Positions 1 to 10,832 are shown, counted from the stretch's first letter. The stretch: DNA of 33,735 bases from Bacteroidota bacterium (GCA_947450355.1 CANFVB010000009.1:1-33735), one strand, 5' to 3'. The notes: generated by a model not told the origin, from the letters alone. Numbers and translations are program-made.

Positions 1-437
1 ACTGCAAAATTTACTAACATTGGTTTGAATGATATTACCGTTTCTTCGATTTTTTTAGTGTAAACCTGTTTTCCCGACTTTTTTTCATAATCCAAAGTAG
101 CATTTAAGTTTGAAACCAATTGATTGACATTTTCAACTGTTAGATATTTGGTTATTAAACCTAGATTGTTCAAATTTTCTGGCTTTGACAAAACTAAATT
201 CAATTCCAAAACTGGTGATACTGCTTTATAAAATTCAAAATAAACTTTATCATCTTCTGTAGAACTAGCAATTAACGGTTCTACTTTTGATAAAGTTGCT
301 TTATATTCCGCCATATCTGCATCCGAAGTTTTCTCCCTCGCATATATTTTTTTAAGCGTTTTTAACTCGTCTTTTTGAGCATAAGTTACTACAGAAAGCA
401 ACATTGCTGATACAATTAGTATTAATTTACTTTTCAT
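1..437 (-). CDS. TPR-like/hypothetical secreted protein, C-terminus truncated by window edge
   Basis: Minus-strand reading from ATG at 435-437 gives MKSKLILIVSAMLLSVVTYAQKDELKTLKK..., a signal peptide followed by helical sequence, open to the window edge; immediately downstream of gyrA on the same strand. Confidence 0.7.
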   Translation of the reverse strand, partial: MKSKLILIVSAMLLSVVTYAQKDELKTLKKIYAREKTSDADMAEYKATLSKVEPLIASSTEDDKVYFEFYKAVSPVLELNLVLSKPENLNNLGLITKYLTVENVNQLVSNLNATLDYEKKSGKQVYTKKIEETVISFKPMLVNFA

Positions 438-456
438 AATTCAATTTTATTATTAT

Positions 457-3087
457 TTATTCTTCACTATCGTCGTCAGATTCATCGTCAGAATCCGCAT
501 CATCGTCTTCGGAAACTTCATCATCGTCATCATCGTCATCATCAGTAGCGCCTTCTTCATCTTCAAGAATTTCTAGTACTGGTTTCACTCTTTCGATAGC
601 TTCTACTTCAATAACATTTCCATCTTCATCAAGAACTTCTTCAACTACATCGTCTTTCATTACTTTAGTTACAGCGGCGATGGAATCATTTCCTTTAATG
701 TTAATCAGTTTCACACCTTGTGTTGCACGACCCATTACTCTCAAATCCTCAACTGCCATTCTAATGGTCAATCCAGATTTGTTGATAATCATTAAATCAT
801 CGGCATCAGTTACAGCGTTAATAGAAATTAATTTACCTGTTTTCTCAGTGATATTAAGGGTTTTCACTCCTTTTCCACCACGATTGGTAATTCTATATTC
901 GTCAATGCTTGAACGTTTTCCATAACCATTTTCTGCAACAACAAGTATTTCACTACTCATATCATTCACAGAAACCATTCCGATTACTTCATCAGATTCA
1001 TCTCTTAATGTAATTCCACGAACTCCAGAAGCTGTTCTTCCCATTGGACGGGTTTTGCTTTCTTCAAAACGAACCATTTTACCAGATTTAACCGCAATCA
1101 TAATTTGACTGTTTCCATCTGTTAATTTTGCTTCCAATAATTCATCACCTTCTTTAATAGTAATTGCGGCAACTCCATTTACACGAGGTTTAGAATATTT
1201 ATCAAGTGACGTTTTCTTAACTTGACCTTTCTTAGTCACCATTATAAGGTTGTGGCTATTTGTATATTCTTTATCTTTTAGATCTTGTGTACAAATAAAT
1301 GCTTTCACTTTATCATCACTTTCAATGTTGATTAAGTTTTGTAAAGCACGTCCTTTTGCGGTTTTGCTACCTTCTGGAATTTCATAAACACGCATCCAGA
1401 AACATTTTCCTTTTTGAGTGAAGAACATCATATATTGGTGGTTTGTTGCCACAAACATATGTTCTAAGAAATCTAAATCTCTTGTTCCCGCACTTTTTTG
1501 CCCAACTCCTCCTCTATTTTGTGTTTTGTATTCTGTAAGATTTGTACGTTTAATATAACCAGCGTGAGAAATTGTAATTACTACATTTTCATCGGCAATT
1601 AAATCTTCAATACTTACATCGCCACCTGAATATTCAATTACAGAACGACGCGCATCTCCATATTTATCACGGATTTCTACAAGTTCCTCTTTGATTAAAG
1701 CAGTTCTTAAATTTACATCTGCAAGTAATCCTTTCAAATGTTCGATTAATTTCATCAATTCATCATATTCAGCTCTCAACTTATCTTGTTCAAGACCTGT
1801 TAACTGACGCAAACGCATTTCTACGATAGCACGAGATTGAATATCTGATAATTTGAATCTTTCAACTAATTTTTCTCTTGCTTCTTCTGTGTTTTTTGAA
1901 CTTCGGATTAAAGCAATTACTTCGTCAATATTATCAGAAGCAATAATTAATCCTTCTAAAATATGCGCTCTTTCTTCAGCTTTACGCAATTCAAATTGTG
2001 TTCTACGAACTACAACTTCGTGACGGTGCTCGATGAAATAGTGAATCATATCCTTCAAATTCAACATTTGCGGACGCCCTTTCACCAAGGCAATATTATT
2101 TACACTAAAAGAAGATTGTAATTGTGTAAATTTATAAAGTGTATTCAAAACCACGTTTGGCGTAGCATCTCTCTTTAATATATATACAATTCGCATTCCG
2201 TTTCTATCCGATTCATCACGGATATTCGCAATACCTTCAATTTTTTTGTCATTAACTAAATCAGCCGTTCTCTTAATCATATCGGCTTTATTCACCTGAT
2301 ATGGAATTTCTGTTACAATGATAGATTCTCTTCCGTCAACCTCTTCAAAGTTCACTTTAGCTCTCATTACAATTCTTCCACGACCCGTTTTGAATGCTTC
2401 ACGAACACCTTCATAACCATAAATTATTCCTCCAGTTGGAAAATCTGGGGCTTTAATATGATTCATCAATTCGTCAATTTCAATGTCGGTATTGTCTAAA
2501 TATGCCAACGTTCCATTGATAACTTCCGTTAAATTGTGCGGTGGCATATTGGTAGCCATACCAACAGCAATTCCCGTAGCTCCGTTTATTAACAAAGTTG
2601 GAACTCTTGTAGGCATTACTTTTGGCTCATATAAAGTATCATCAAAATTCAATTGAAAATCAACAGTTTCTTTTTCGATATCTGCCATAATCTCTTCCGA
2701 AATCTTACGCATTCTCGCTTCAGTATAACGCATTGCTGCAGGACTGTCGCCATCAACAGAACCAAAGTTACCCTGTCCGTCAACTAATAGATAACGCATA
2801 CTCCATTCTTGAGCCATACGAACCATCGCATCATAAACAGAAGTATCTCCGTGTGGATGGTACTTTCCTAAAACTTCTCCTACAATTCTTGCAGATTTTT
2901 TATGGGCAGATTTTGAGGTAATCCCCAATTCGTGCATTCCAAAAAGTACTCTTCGATGTACAGGTTTCAAACCGTCTCTAACATCTGGAAGTGCTCGTGA
3001 TACAATTACCGACATCGAATAATCGATGTAAGCTGTTTTCATTTCATCTTCTATGTTAATAGGAATTAACTTTTCTCCGTCAGACAT
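457..3087 (-). CDS. gyrA: DNA gyrase subunit A
   Basis: 876 aa; [51 protein letters not shown], catalytic region [10 protein letters not shown], GyrA C-terminal repeats, acidic tail. Confidence 0.98.
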   Translation of the reverse strand: MSDGEKLIPINIEDEMKTAYIDYSMSVIVSRALPDVRDGLKPVHRRVLFGMHELGITSKSAHKKSARIVGEVLGKYHPHGDTSVYDAMVRMAQEWSMRYLLVDGQGNFGSVDGDSPAAMRYTEARMRKISEEIMADIEKETVDFQLNFDDTLYEPKVMPTRVPTLLINGATGIAVGMATNMPPHNLTEVINGTLAYLDNTDIEIDELMNHIKAPDFPTGGIIYGYEGVREAFKTGRGRIVMRAKVNFEEVDGRESIIVTEIPYQVNKADMIKRTADLVNDKKIEGIANIRDESDRNGMRIVYILKRDATPNVVLNTLYKFTQLQSSFSVNNIALVKGRPQMLNLKDMIHYFIEHRHEVVVRRTQFELRKAEERAHILEGLIIASDNIDEVIALIRSSKNTEEAREKLVERFKLSDIQSRAIVEMRLRQLTGLEQDKLRAEYDELMKLIEHLKGLLADVNLRTALIKEELVEIRDKYGDARRSVIEYSGGDVSIEDLIADENVVITISHAGYIKRTNLTEYKTQNRGGVGQKSAGTRDLDFLEHMFVATNHQYMMFFTQKGKCFWMRVYEIPEGSKTAKGRALQNLINIESDDKVKAFICTQDLKDKEYTNSHNLIMVTKKGQVKKTSLDKYSKPRVNGVAAITIKEGDELLEAKLTDGNSQIMIAVKSGKMVRFEESKTRPMGRTASGVRGITLRDESDEVIGMVSVNDMSSEILVVAENGYGKRSSIDEYRITNRGGKGVKTLNITEKTGKLISINAVTDADDLMIINKSGLTIRMAVEDLRVMGRATQGVKLINIKGNDSIAAVTKVMKDDVVEEVLDEDGNVIEVEAIERVKPVLEILEDEEGATDDDDDDDDEVSEDDDADSDDESDDDSEE

Positions 3088-3353
3088 ATTATATAGTTAT
3101 ATTAAAAATTATTTTGTTTCAAAAAATCCTGCTAATATAGTCTTTATAAAATATTTTTAATGCAAATTCGTACACAAATTTAGATGATTTATTAACAAAT
3201 TTATCAGACAATAAAGTTGATAAATTAATTCTCCATTTCTCTTTCATTATAAGATATTTTTTTGTCATTTAGCTGACATTACTTACATAGTAGGTATGAT
3301 TTTTGTATTTATTACAAATATTCACTAAATTTACAATAAGCAATAAGAACAAT

Positions 3354-5906
3354 ATGGATGATAATTTTTCACCAAGAGTAAAAGATGTAATAACGTACAG
3401 TAAAGAAGAAGCCTTTCGATTAGGTCACGACTTCATTGGCACAGAACACTTAATGCTCGGTATCTTGAGAGATGGCAACGGAACAGCCATTGATATTTTG
3501 AATAATTTATCAATTGATTTGGATTTTTTACGTAGAAAAGTAGAAATCCTAAGCCCCGCCAATCCAAGGAATGAATTCAACAATGAAAAGAAAAATTTAC
3601 ATCTTACCCGTCAAGCGGAAAGAGCATTAAAGACAACTTTTCTTGAGGCTAAAGTGTTTCAAAGCACCTTAATTAGTACGGCACACTTACTTTTGTGCAT
3701 ACTTCGAAATGAGAATGATCCAACAACCAAGCTGCTTAACAAGTTAAAAATTGATTATGACACAGCTAAAGAACAATATCTAAATATGACACCAAATAAT
3801 ATTGAAGGTGAATTCTTAGAAAATTTACCAAGAGCCGAATCTTATAATGAAGATTCAGGACAAGATGACAGTCTAAAAGGCGATAGTTTTAATAATCCCG
3901 CCAATAAATCAAACAAAAAATCCAAAACCCCTGTTTTAGATAATTTTGGGAGAGATTTAACAGAAATGGCCGAAGAAGGAAAATTAGACCCTGTAGTTGG
4001 TCGTGAAAAAGAAATCGAGCGTGTTTCTCAAATTTTGAGCCGCCGTAAAAAGAACAATCCATTGCTAATTGGAGAGCCTGGAGTGGGAAAATCTGCTATT
4101 GCAGAAGGTCTTGCTTTGCGAATTATCCAAAAGAAAGTGTCTCGAATTTTGTTTAACAAACGTGTGGTAACACTTGATTTAGCTAGCCTTGTTGCAGGAA
4201 CGAAATACCGTGGACAGTTTGAAGAACGTATGAAAGCTGTAATGAATGAATTGGAAAAGAATGACGATATTATTCTTTTCATTGATGAAATTCACACTAT
4301 TGTTGGTGCCGGCGGAGCAACTGGTTCTTTGGATGCTTCCAATATGTTTAAACCCGCCCTTGCCCGTGGAGAAATTCAATGTATTGGCGCAACAACATTA
4401 GACGAGTACCGACAATATATTGAAAAAGATGGTGCTTTAGAACGTCGTTTCCAGAAGATAATCGTCGAACCAACTTCTGTTGAAGAAACGATTACTATAT
4501 TAAATAATATCAAAAATAAATACGAAGACCATCATAACGTAACTTATACAGACGAAGCAATTGAGGCGTGTGTGAAATTAACAAACCGATATATGTCGGA
4601 GCGTTTCCTTCCAGACAAAGCCATTGATGCGCTTGACGAAGCAGGTTCTCGTGTTCATATTACCAATATTGAAGTGCCAAAACAAATTTTGGAATTGGAA
4701 CGTCAATTGGAAGAAGTTCGTGAACTGAAAAATTCTGTTGTTAAAAGACAGAAATATGAAGAAGCCGCAAAACTTCGTGATGATGAAAAACGCATCGAAA
4801 AAGATTTGGCAATTGCCCAAGAACAATGGGAAGAAGATGCCAAAAACAATCGTATTTTAGTTACCGAAGATAATGTTGCCGATGTGGTTTCTATGATGAC
4901 AGGAATCCCTGTAAATCGTATTGCACAAACTGAAAGTAACAAATTAGCTAGACTTCCTGAACTTATTCAGGATAAGGTAGTTGGACAAAACGAAGCGGTG
5001 ATGAAAATCGCACGTTCTATTCAACGAAATCGTGCGGGATTGAAAGATCCAAACCGACCAATTGGTTCCTTCATTTTCTTGGGACAAACTGGTGTTGGAA
5101 AAACACAATTAGCCAAAGTTTTAGCCAAAGAATTATTCGATTCTGAAGATGCTTTAGTACGAATTGATATGAGTGAATATATGGAAAAATTCGCGATTTC
5201 AAGATTGGTTGGAGCACCCCCAGGATACGTTGGCTATGAAGAAGGCGGACAATTAACCGAAAAAGTTAGAAGAAAACCGTATTGTGTTGTATTATTAGAT
5301 GAAATTGAAAAAGCGCATCCTGATGTTTTCAATATGATGTTGCAAGTTTTAGACGACGGTTATTTAACCGATAGTTTGGGTCGCAAAATCGATTTTAAAA
5401 ACACGATTATCATTATGACTTCTAATATTGGTGCGCGCCAACTGAAAGATTTCGGTCAGGGCGTAGGTTTTGGAACAGCTGCTAAAATTTCGCAAGCCGA
5501 TGACAATTCGAAAAGCATCATTGAAAACGCACTTAAAAAAGCATTTGCACCCGAATTTCTTAATAGAATTGACGATGTAATTGTTTTCAATGCCTTAGAA
5601 AAACACGATATTGATTTAATTATCGAAATCGAATTGAAAAAATTATACGCAAGAGTTAAAGAATTGGGCTACAATCTTAATTTGTCCGATAGTGCCAAAG
5701 CGTTCATTGCTGAAAAAGGATTTGACAAACAATTTGGTGCCAGACCACTAAAAAGAGCCATTCAAAAATATGTTGAAGACGCTCTTGCAGAAGAAATTAT
5801 TACAAATAAAATTAGTTCAGGAGACGAGATTTATATGGATTTGGACGAATCTTCGCAAGAATTATTCGTGAATGTGAAAAAAGCACCAGAACCTACAAAT
5901 CAGTAG
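3354..5906 (+). CDS. clpC: ATP-dependent Clp protease ATP-binding subunit, ClpC type
   Basis: Start MDDNFSPRVKDVITYSKEEA (internal ATG at 3354 of the listed ORF); Clp_N repeats, two AAA+ modules (GEPGVGKSA, GQTGVGKTQ), UVR-like middle region. Confidence 0.93.
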   Translation: MDDNFSPRVKDVITYSKEEAFRLGHDFIGTEHLMLGILRDGNGTAIDILNNLSIDLDFLRRKVEILSPANPRNEFNNEKKNLHLTRQAERALKTTFLEAKVFQSTLISTAHLLLCILRNENDPTTKLLNKLKIDYDTAKEQYLNMTPNNIEGEFLENLPRAESYNEDSGQDDSLKGDSFNNPANKSNKKSKTPVLDNFGRDLTEMAEEGKLDPVVGREKEIERVSQILSRRKKNNPLLIGEPGVGKSAIAEGLALRIIQKKVSRILFNKRVVTLDLASLVAGTKYRGQFEERMKAVMNELEKNDDIILFIDEIHTIVGAGGATGSLDASNMFKPALARGEIQCIGATTLDEYRQYIEKDGALERRFQKIIVEPTSVEETITILNNIKNKYEDHHNVTYTDEAIEACVKLTNRYMSERFLPDKAIDALDEAGSRVHITNIEVPKQILELERQLEEVRELKNSVVKRQKYEEAAKLRDDEKRIEKDLAIAQEQWEEDAKNNRILVTEDNVADVVSMMTGIPVNRIAQTESNKLARLPELIQDKVVGQNEAVMKIARSIQRNRAGLKDPNRPIGSFIFLGQTGVGKTQLAKVLAKELFDSEDALVRIDMSEYMEKFAISRLVGAPPGYVGYEEGGQLTEKVRRKPYCVVLLDEIEKAHPDVFNMMLQVLDDGYLTDSLGRKIDFKNTIIIMTSNIGARQLKDFGQGVGFGTAAKISQADDNSKSIIENALKKAFAPEFLNRIDDVIVFNALEKHDIDLIIEIELKKLYARVKELGYNLNLSDSAKAFIAEKGFDKQFGARPLKRAIQKYVEDALAEEIITNKISSGDEIYMDLDESSQELFVNVKKAPEPTNQ

Positions 5907-5927
5907 TTTTAACTACTCTATAATACT

Positions 5928-5962
5928 AAAACCCGCCTTGTTTCATAGCAAGTCGGGTTTAT
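5928..5962 (+). terminator. Rho-independent terminator after clpC
   Basis: AAACCCGcCTTG-tttcata-GCAAGtCGGGTTT followed by ATTATTTATA, 22 bp after the clpC stop. Confidence 0.75.
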
Positions 5963-6165
5963 TATTTATAAATGTTTCTTTTTTTTGAATCGAATTGTCC
6001 CCGAATTTTTGCTATTGCAATTCCCGCTTTCGGCTATATCTCTTCGCTTCGCTGCGAGGATAACGCCTTAATCGGGGCTAACGGAATAATTGTTTTGATG
6101 ATTTTTATATTTTGGAAAACAAAGCCATTATTGAATATTTAAAACTACATATAAAAATAAATAAA

Positions 6166-6226
6166 GTCTGATGTTTGTCAGACAAAGCGACCCAATTTTG
6201 GGTTGATAAGTCTGACTTTGTCAGAC
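6166..6226. repeat. Three consecutive short palindromes
   Basis: GTCTGAtgttTGTCAGAC (6166-6183), ACCCAATTTTGGGT (6190-6203), GTCTGACtttGTCAGAC (6210-6226). Confidence 0.7.
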
Positions 6227-6400
6227 CTATTTACAAGTTGGCGGTCAGTTGTGCCGAAATTACGCAGAAGACAACATTACGAAATGAAGTATTTGTTTCC
6301 GCAAAGAAAATATCCAAGTAGAAACGTGAAAATTAGATTTTGTCAACAGAAACTTGAAAGTTGTAGAAATTACTAAATGAAACTTTAATAAGTACAAAGA

Positions 6401-6625
6401 ATGAAATATATTCAAGATGAAAATACAGAAACATTAATTGTTACTTTCATTGTTTTTGTGATAATTTGCTTTTTAACTATTAAATGGGATATGTATGAAA
6501 CTAAACAATGTGAAATAGAAGGAGATTATCGCGATTTTTTATCAATATTTAGATTACGCGCTATAGTAGTAATGATACTAATTGGGATTTTTTCTATCTT
6601 ACAGGAACTATATAAACGATATTGA
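6401..6625 (+). CDS. Small hypothetical membrane protein
   Basis: 74 aa with two hydrophobic segments (LIVTFIVFVIICFLTI, AIVVMILIGIFSIL) and normal composition; no repeat content. Confidence 0.55.
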   Translation: MKYIQDENTETLIVTFIVFVIICFLTIKWDMYETKQCEIEGDYRDFLSIFRLRAIVVMILIGIFSILQELYKRY

Positions 6626-6752
6626 AAAATTGAAATTATGCTTATGAAAAATATTTTGAGATAGCAAAATTTAACCAATTGAAAAGTGAAATCGGAAACT
6701 AAATAAAGAAAAGTGAAAATTTACAATTCTATTGCAATTTCGACAGAAAAAA

Positions 6753-7446
6753 CCCAGATAGTGCGGATATGTTCCGTTTCGACAGCGCGGATTTTTAATC
6801 CGTGCCCAAAAAGACAAGAAAAAATAATTGTGATGAAACTGCCTCGTTCCTCGCAATGCTATTCTAACACGATTACGGATGCGACAACTAATTGCCATTG
6901 CTAATAAAATAAAAATAGAATCTGAAATAAATTCAGATTGACAAAACAAAGGTTAAATATCCGACCTCTCGGATATGTCCCACAACGCATAGGGCATTTG
7001 ACCAGATGGCTCGGATATGTTCCGTTTCGATAGCGCATTCTATGATAAAAAACAAGAAAAAATAATTGTGATGAGACTGCCTCATTCCTCGCAATGCTAT
7101 TCTAACACGATTACGGATGCGACAACTAATTGCCCTTGCTAATAAACTAAAAATAGAATCTGAAATAAATTCAGATTGACAAAACAAAGGTTAAATACCC
7201 AGATGGCTCAGATATGTTCCGTTTCGATAGCGCGGATTTTTAATCCGTGCCCACAAATACAAGAAAAAATAATTGTGATGAGATTGCCGCGTTCCTCGCA
7301 ATGACATTCTAACACGATTACGGATGCGACAACTAATTGACCTTGCTGATAAAATAAAAATAGAATCTGAAATAAATTCAGATTGACAAAACAAGGGTTA
7401 AATATCCGACCTCTCGGATATGTCCCACAACGCATAGGGCATTTGA
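6753..7446. repeat. Three tandem copies of a ~200-250 bp composite intergenic repeat
   Basis: Copies begin at about 6753, 7002 and 7198. Each has CCAGATrGyTCrGATATGTTCCGTTTCGAyAGCGC..., ACAAGAAAAAATAATTGTGATGA, CGTTCCTCGCAATG, CTAACACGATTACGGATGCGACAACTAATTG and AATCTGAAATAAATTCAGATTGACAAAACAA. The 44-nt TATCCGACCTCTCGGATATGTCCCACAACGCATAGGGCATTTGA follows copies 1 and 3. Confidence 0.9.
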
Positions 7447-7500
7447 ACCTTATATACTAAATCTAATTTGCTTGTGTTCGGCAGAGGGGCATCCAACAAG

Positions 7501-7673
7501 AAATCGATCGTCGGCAGGTTGGATATTCAGTATCCGAGGAGAAATCAATCATCGGCGGGTCAGATACTCAGTATCCGAGGAGAAAACGATTGTCGGCGGG
7601 TTGGATACTGAGTATCCGAGGAGAAATCAATCGTCGGCAGGTTGGATACTCAGTATCCGAGGAGAAATCAATC
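7501..7673 (+). repeat. 41-bp tandem repeat array 1 (4 full units plus 9 bp)
   Basis: Unit starts at 7501, 7542, 7583, 7624 (partial at 7665), exactly 41 bp apart. Consensus AAATCAATCGTCGGCAGGTTGGATACTCAGTATCCGAGGAG. Confidence 0.95.
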
Positions 7674-7709
7674 CCCAGCTAGTGCGAGCGTCGCTCGTAC
7701 CCACAAAGA

Positions 7710-7850
7710 TAAACCCAGACCACTCGGATATGTCCCCTCAACGGATTGGGCGGATTTTCAATTCGTCCCCACAAAGGCAAGAAAAAAAGAGTGGTTTTAA
7801 TGTTAAATTAAGAATCTGAAATAAACTCAGATTGACAAATCGAAGGTGAA
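7710..7850. repeat. Degenerate fourth copy of the composite repeat, downstream of array 1
   Basis: aaacccagaccactcggatatgtcccctcaacg...gggcggattttcaattcgtccccacaaaggcaagaaaaaa...AATCTGAAATAAACTCAGATTGACAAA matches the composite repeat's module order. Confidence 0.65.
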
Positions 7851-7944
7851 ATTCAGATTTTTCCATATAACCGAATTAACGATTAACCGAAGAAACCATT
7901 CCCTACTTTGATAAAGTTCTTATGAAAATATAAACGTGAATTGG

Positions 7945-8040
7945 TAGCCCCGATAGAAGCGATATCCCACGCTTTTGGGCGTGGATACAGCGAATAGCGG
8001 GTAGAATCGTGAGTTGAAATTGAAAAGTTGTGCTCCTAAA
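7945..8040 (-). repeat. TAGCCCyGAT...GCTCCTAAA structured element, copy 1
   Basis: TAGCCCCGATAGAAGCGATATCCCACGCttttggGCGTGGATACAGCGAATAGCGGGTAG...GCTCCTAAA; 24 bp 3' of the dctA-like stop. Confidence 0.65.
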
Positions 8041-8064
8041 AAAATAAAAATAAGCTACTTGAAA

Positions 8065-9321
8065 TTAGTCTTTTTCTTCCCATTTTCCAACTACAGAAGT
8101 TGCCAAAGCATTTCCTAAAACATTGGTTCCACTGCGGAACATATCGCAAAAATGGTCGATTGGAAGGATTAATGCAATGCCTTCAATGGGAATTTTGAAC
8201 ATTCCACAAGTTGCAGCAACGACCACCAAACTCGCTCTTGGAACTCCTGCAATCCCTTTGCTGGTGAGCATTAGAACAAAAAGCATGGTGAATTGTGTTG
8301 GTAAATCCAAAGAGATTCCATACGCTTGAGCGATAAAAATGCTCGCAAAAGTCATGTACATCATACTTCCGTCGAGGTTGAAGGAATAGCCGAGGGGCAG
8401 CATGAACGAGACGATTCTGTCTTTTATGCCAAAACGTTCTAGTTCTTCGGTTAGTTTTGGAAATACCGCTTCGGAACTTGTGGTGCTAAAGGCGATAACG
8501 ATTGGGCTTACTATTCTTTTTAGCAAAATACTCATTCTTGATTTTAGGAAAATGTATCCTACCAAAATCAAAACAAGCCAAAGTGTTGAAATTCCGACTA
8601 AAAAGGAACCGAAAAATTTGGCGTAGGTAAATAATAATTCGTTGAAATCTCGAATAGCAAAAACTCCCGCAATGGCTCCAAAAACTCCTATTGGGGCGAA
8701 TTTCATTACATAATTTACCATTTTCAAAACGATGTGCGATAATTTATCTAAGGCATTTACAACTGGTTTTGAATTGTCGCCAATTGCGGCTGCTGCCAAT
8801 CCAAAAAAGATAGAGAAAATTACGATTTGTAGGATTTCATTTGTTGCCATTGCTTCCACAATACTTTTAGGAATAATGTGTTCGATGAAGTTTTGTGCTG
8901 AAAATGCTTGTGTTTTCTCGGTAACTTCGCTTGCTGTGGTTACGTCGATATTGGATAAATTCAATCCTTCGCCTGGTTTCAAAACATTTACCCAAAACAT
9001 TCCAATTAATAATGAAATAAAGGACGCTGTAAAAAACCAACCCATTGCTTTTCCTCCAATTCTACCCACAGATTTGATGTCGCCAAGTTTTGCAATTCCA
9101 ACGACTAATGTTGAAAATACCAAAGGCGAAATAATCATTTGCACCAATCGGATGAAGATGGTTGCGAGTAATTTGATGTAGCCACTAAATTCTTTTGCAC
9201 CGCTTTCAGTGAGGTTGTTGTGAATTATGATTCCAAGTATTCCGCCTAAAAGCATTGCGATTAGGATTTGAAAGGTTAGGTTTCCTTTTAGAGATTGTTT
9301 TTGAGATTCGGGATTGTTCAT
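8065..9321 (-). CDS. Dicarboxylate/amino acid:cation symporter (DAACS, DctA/GltP family)
   Basis: 418 aa; KGNLTFQILIAMLLGGILGIIIHN, VGIAKLGDIKSVGRIGGKAMGWF, AFSTTSSEAVFPKLTEELE, SFNLDGSMMYMT, LTSKGIAGVPRASLVV. Confidence 0.93.
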   Translation of the reverse strand: MNNPESQKQSLKGNLTFQILIAMLLGGILGIIIHNNLTESGAKEFSGYIKLLATIFIRLVQMIISPLVFSTLVVGIAKLGDIKSVGRIGGKAMGWFFTASFISLLIGMFWVNVLKPGEGLNLSNIDVTTASEVTEKTQAFSAQNFIEHIIPKSIVEAMATNEILQIVIFSIFFGLAAAAIGDNSKPVVNALDKLSHIVLKMVNYVMKFAPIGVFGAIAGVFAIRDFNELLFTYAKFFGSFLVGISTLWLVLILVGYIFLKSRMSILLKRIVSPIVIAFSTTSSEAVFPKLTEELERFGIKDRIVSFMLPLGYSFNLDGSMMYMTFASIFIAQAYGISLDLPTQFTMLFVLMLTSKGIAGVPRASLVVVAATCGMFKIPIEGIALILPIDHFCDMFRSGTNVLGNALATSVVGKWEEKD

Positions 9322-9341
9322 ATTAAATTGGATTTTTGTGA

Positions 9342-9486
9342 TAGCCCTGATAAAAGTGGAAATTATTTTTTAAGAAAACGGCAATTTTTGTTAGAGTAAA
9401 AAAGCGACTTTAGAAGCTCTTTTTACTTGTTACAAAAATGCTGTTTTTGAAAAATGATTGCAACGGAAAGCAGGATTAGCTTCTAA
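9342..9486 (-). repeat. TAGCCCyGAT...GCTTCTAA structured element, copy 2 (long internal hairpin)
   Basis: TAGCCCTGATAAAAGTGGAAAT...long imperfect hairpin...GATTGCAACGGAAAGCAGGATTAGCTTCTAA, ending 5 bp before the aroC stop on the + coordinate. Confidence 0.75.
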
Positions 9487-9491
9487 TAAAA

Positions 9492-10553
9492 CTATTGATA
9501 AATTTTGTTAATTAAATAGAAATCAGCGAGTACAATTGCTGCCATAGCTTCAACGATAGACACTGCACGGGGAAGCACACACGGATCGTGACGCCCTTTT
9601 CCTTGTAATTCGACGATATTCCCTTGATTGTCTAAGACTTCTTGTTTTTGGATTAAAGTGGCGACGGGCTTGAAGGCAACACGGAAATAAATGTCCATTC
9701 CGTTCGAGATTCCGCCTTGAATTCCCCCTGATAAATTGGTTTTTGTTGTACCATCAGGATTGTATAAATCGTTGTGATCGCTGCCTTTCATTTGTGCGCC
9801 ACAAAAACCGCTGCCATATTCAAAGCCTTTCACGGCATTGATTGAAAGCATTGCTTTGCCTAAATCGGCGTGTAATTTATCGAAAACGGGTTCGCCTAAA
9901 CCCAACGGAACATTTTGTAAAACGCAGGTAATTGTTCCTCCAATAGTATCGCCTTGTTTGCGAATATCGCGAATAAGTTCTTCCATTTTTGCCGCAGTTG
10001 CCTCGTCCGGACAACGAACAGGATTGGATTCGGTTTTGGAAAAATCCAAATCTTGATAAGGTTTATCTAAGAAAATAGTTCCTACGGAAGATACAAAAGC
10101 ATTGATTTTGATGTTGGGAAGCAACTGTTTTGCAACTGCTCCCGCCACTACTCTACTGGCAGTTTCGCGAGCTGAGCTACGGCCACCACCACGATAATCG
10201 CGCAAACCATATTTTTTTTCATAGACATAATCGGCGTGACTAGGACGATACGTATTTTTTATATCTGAATAATCATCCGATTTTTGATTGGTATTTGGAA
10301 TGATAAAACCGATAGAAGTTCCCGTGGTTTTACCTTCAAAAATACCTGATAAAAATTGTACCTCATCATCTTCTTTTCGTTGCGTTACAATTGCCGATTG
10401 ACCAGGTTTTCTGCGGGTCATTTCGTATTGAATAGCATCGAAATCCAAAGTTATTCCTGCGGGACAACCATCTATAATTCCACCCAAAGCGTCTCCGTGG
10501 GATTCGCCAAAAGTGGTTAATTTAAAGAGTGTTCCAAAACTATTTCCTGCCAT
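9492..10553 (-). CDS. aroC: Chorismate synthase
   Basis: 353 aa; [68 protein letters not shown]. Confidence 0.97.
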   Translation of the reverse strand: MAGNSFGTLFKLTTFGESHGDALGGIIDGCPAGITLDFDAIQYEMTRRKPGQSAIVTQRKEDDEVQFLSGIFEGKTTGTSIGFIIPNTNQKSDDYSDIKNTYRPSHADYVYEKKYGLRDYRGGGRSSARETASRVVAGAVAKQLLPNIKINAFVSSVGTIFLDKPYQDLDFSKTESNPVRCPDEATAAKMEELIRDIRKQGDTIGGTITCVLQNVPLGLGEPVFDKLHADLGKAMLSINAVKGFEYGSGFCGAQMKGSDHNDLYNPDGTTKTNLSGGIQGGISNGMDIYFRVAFKPVATLIQKQEVLDNQGNIVELQGKGRHDPCVLPRAVSIVEAMAAIVLADFYLINKIYQ

Positions 10554-10639
10554 AACTTGTTGTTTGAAACAAATATAAGTTTAAAAGTTAAAACTGTAAA
10601 AGTTTCCGGCAGAAAGTTATTAAATGAATGATTTTAGGA

Positions 10640-10825
10640 TTAATCCTTCACGCCTAATTTGGTTAAGATATCATCCATCAAACACCATTTGGTTAGGGAA
10701 GATTGTAATAAATTGGCTCCCACAAATACGGTAAACCACAACCAATTTTGGTTTACATAAATTGATAAAATGATGCTTATCAATATAAAACTTCCTGCGA
10801 TTCCTCTAACGATTCTATTTTTCAT
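10640..10825 (-). CDS. DUF2892/YgaP-type small membrane protein
   Basis: 61 aa: MKNRIVRGIAGSFILISIILSIYVNQNWLWFTVFVGANLLQSSLTKWCLMDDILTKLGVKD. Confidence 0.8.
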   Translation of the reverse strand: MKNRIVRGIAGSFILISIILSIYVNQNWLWFTVFVGANLLQSSLTKWCLMDDILTKLGVKD

Positions 10826-10832
10826 AATGTGT

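Noticed and set aside
680-925. Plus-strand ORFs antisense to gyrA and to other large CDSs (e.g. 8732..9181, 18774..19211, 27260..27679)
   Set aside because: They are opposite well-recognised conserved genes, lack protein-family features and reflect codon bias.
3303-3353. N-terminal extension MYLLQIFTKFTISNKNN of ClpC
   Set aside because: The Clp_N domain begins at MDDNFSPRVKDV; the extension lies in the AT-rich leader.
6671-7435. Minus-strand ORFs MFCQSEFISDSIF...ISCRIRNRVR...
   Set aside because: These are three copies of the composite intergenic repeat read as protein, interrupted differently in each copy.
7472-7819. ORFs across the 41-bp arrays (also 30237..30506 and 30305..30640), giving repetitive peptides such as SSAGWILSIRGEIN...YSVSEEKTIVGG
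   Set aside because: The unit is stop-free on the plus strand and 41 is not divisible by 3, so translation cycles through all three frames. Conservation follows the DNA dyad, not a peptide, and I saw no convincing start or ribosome-binding signal.
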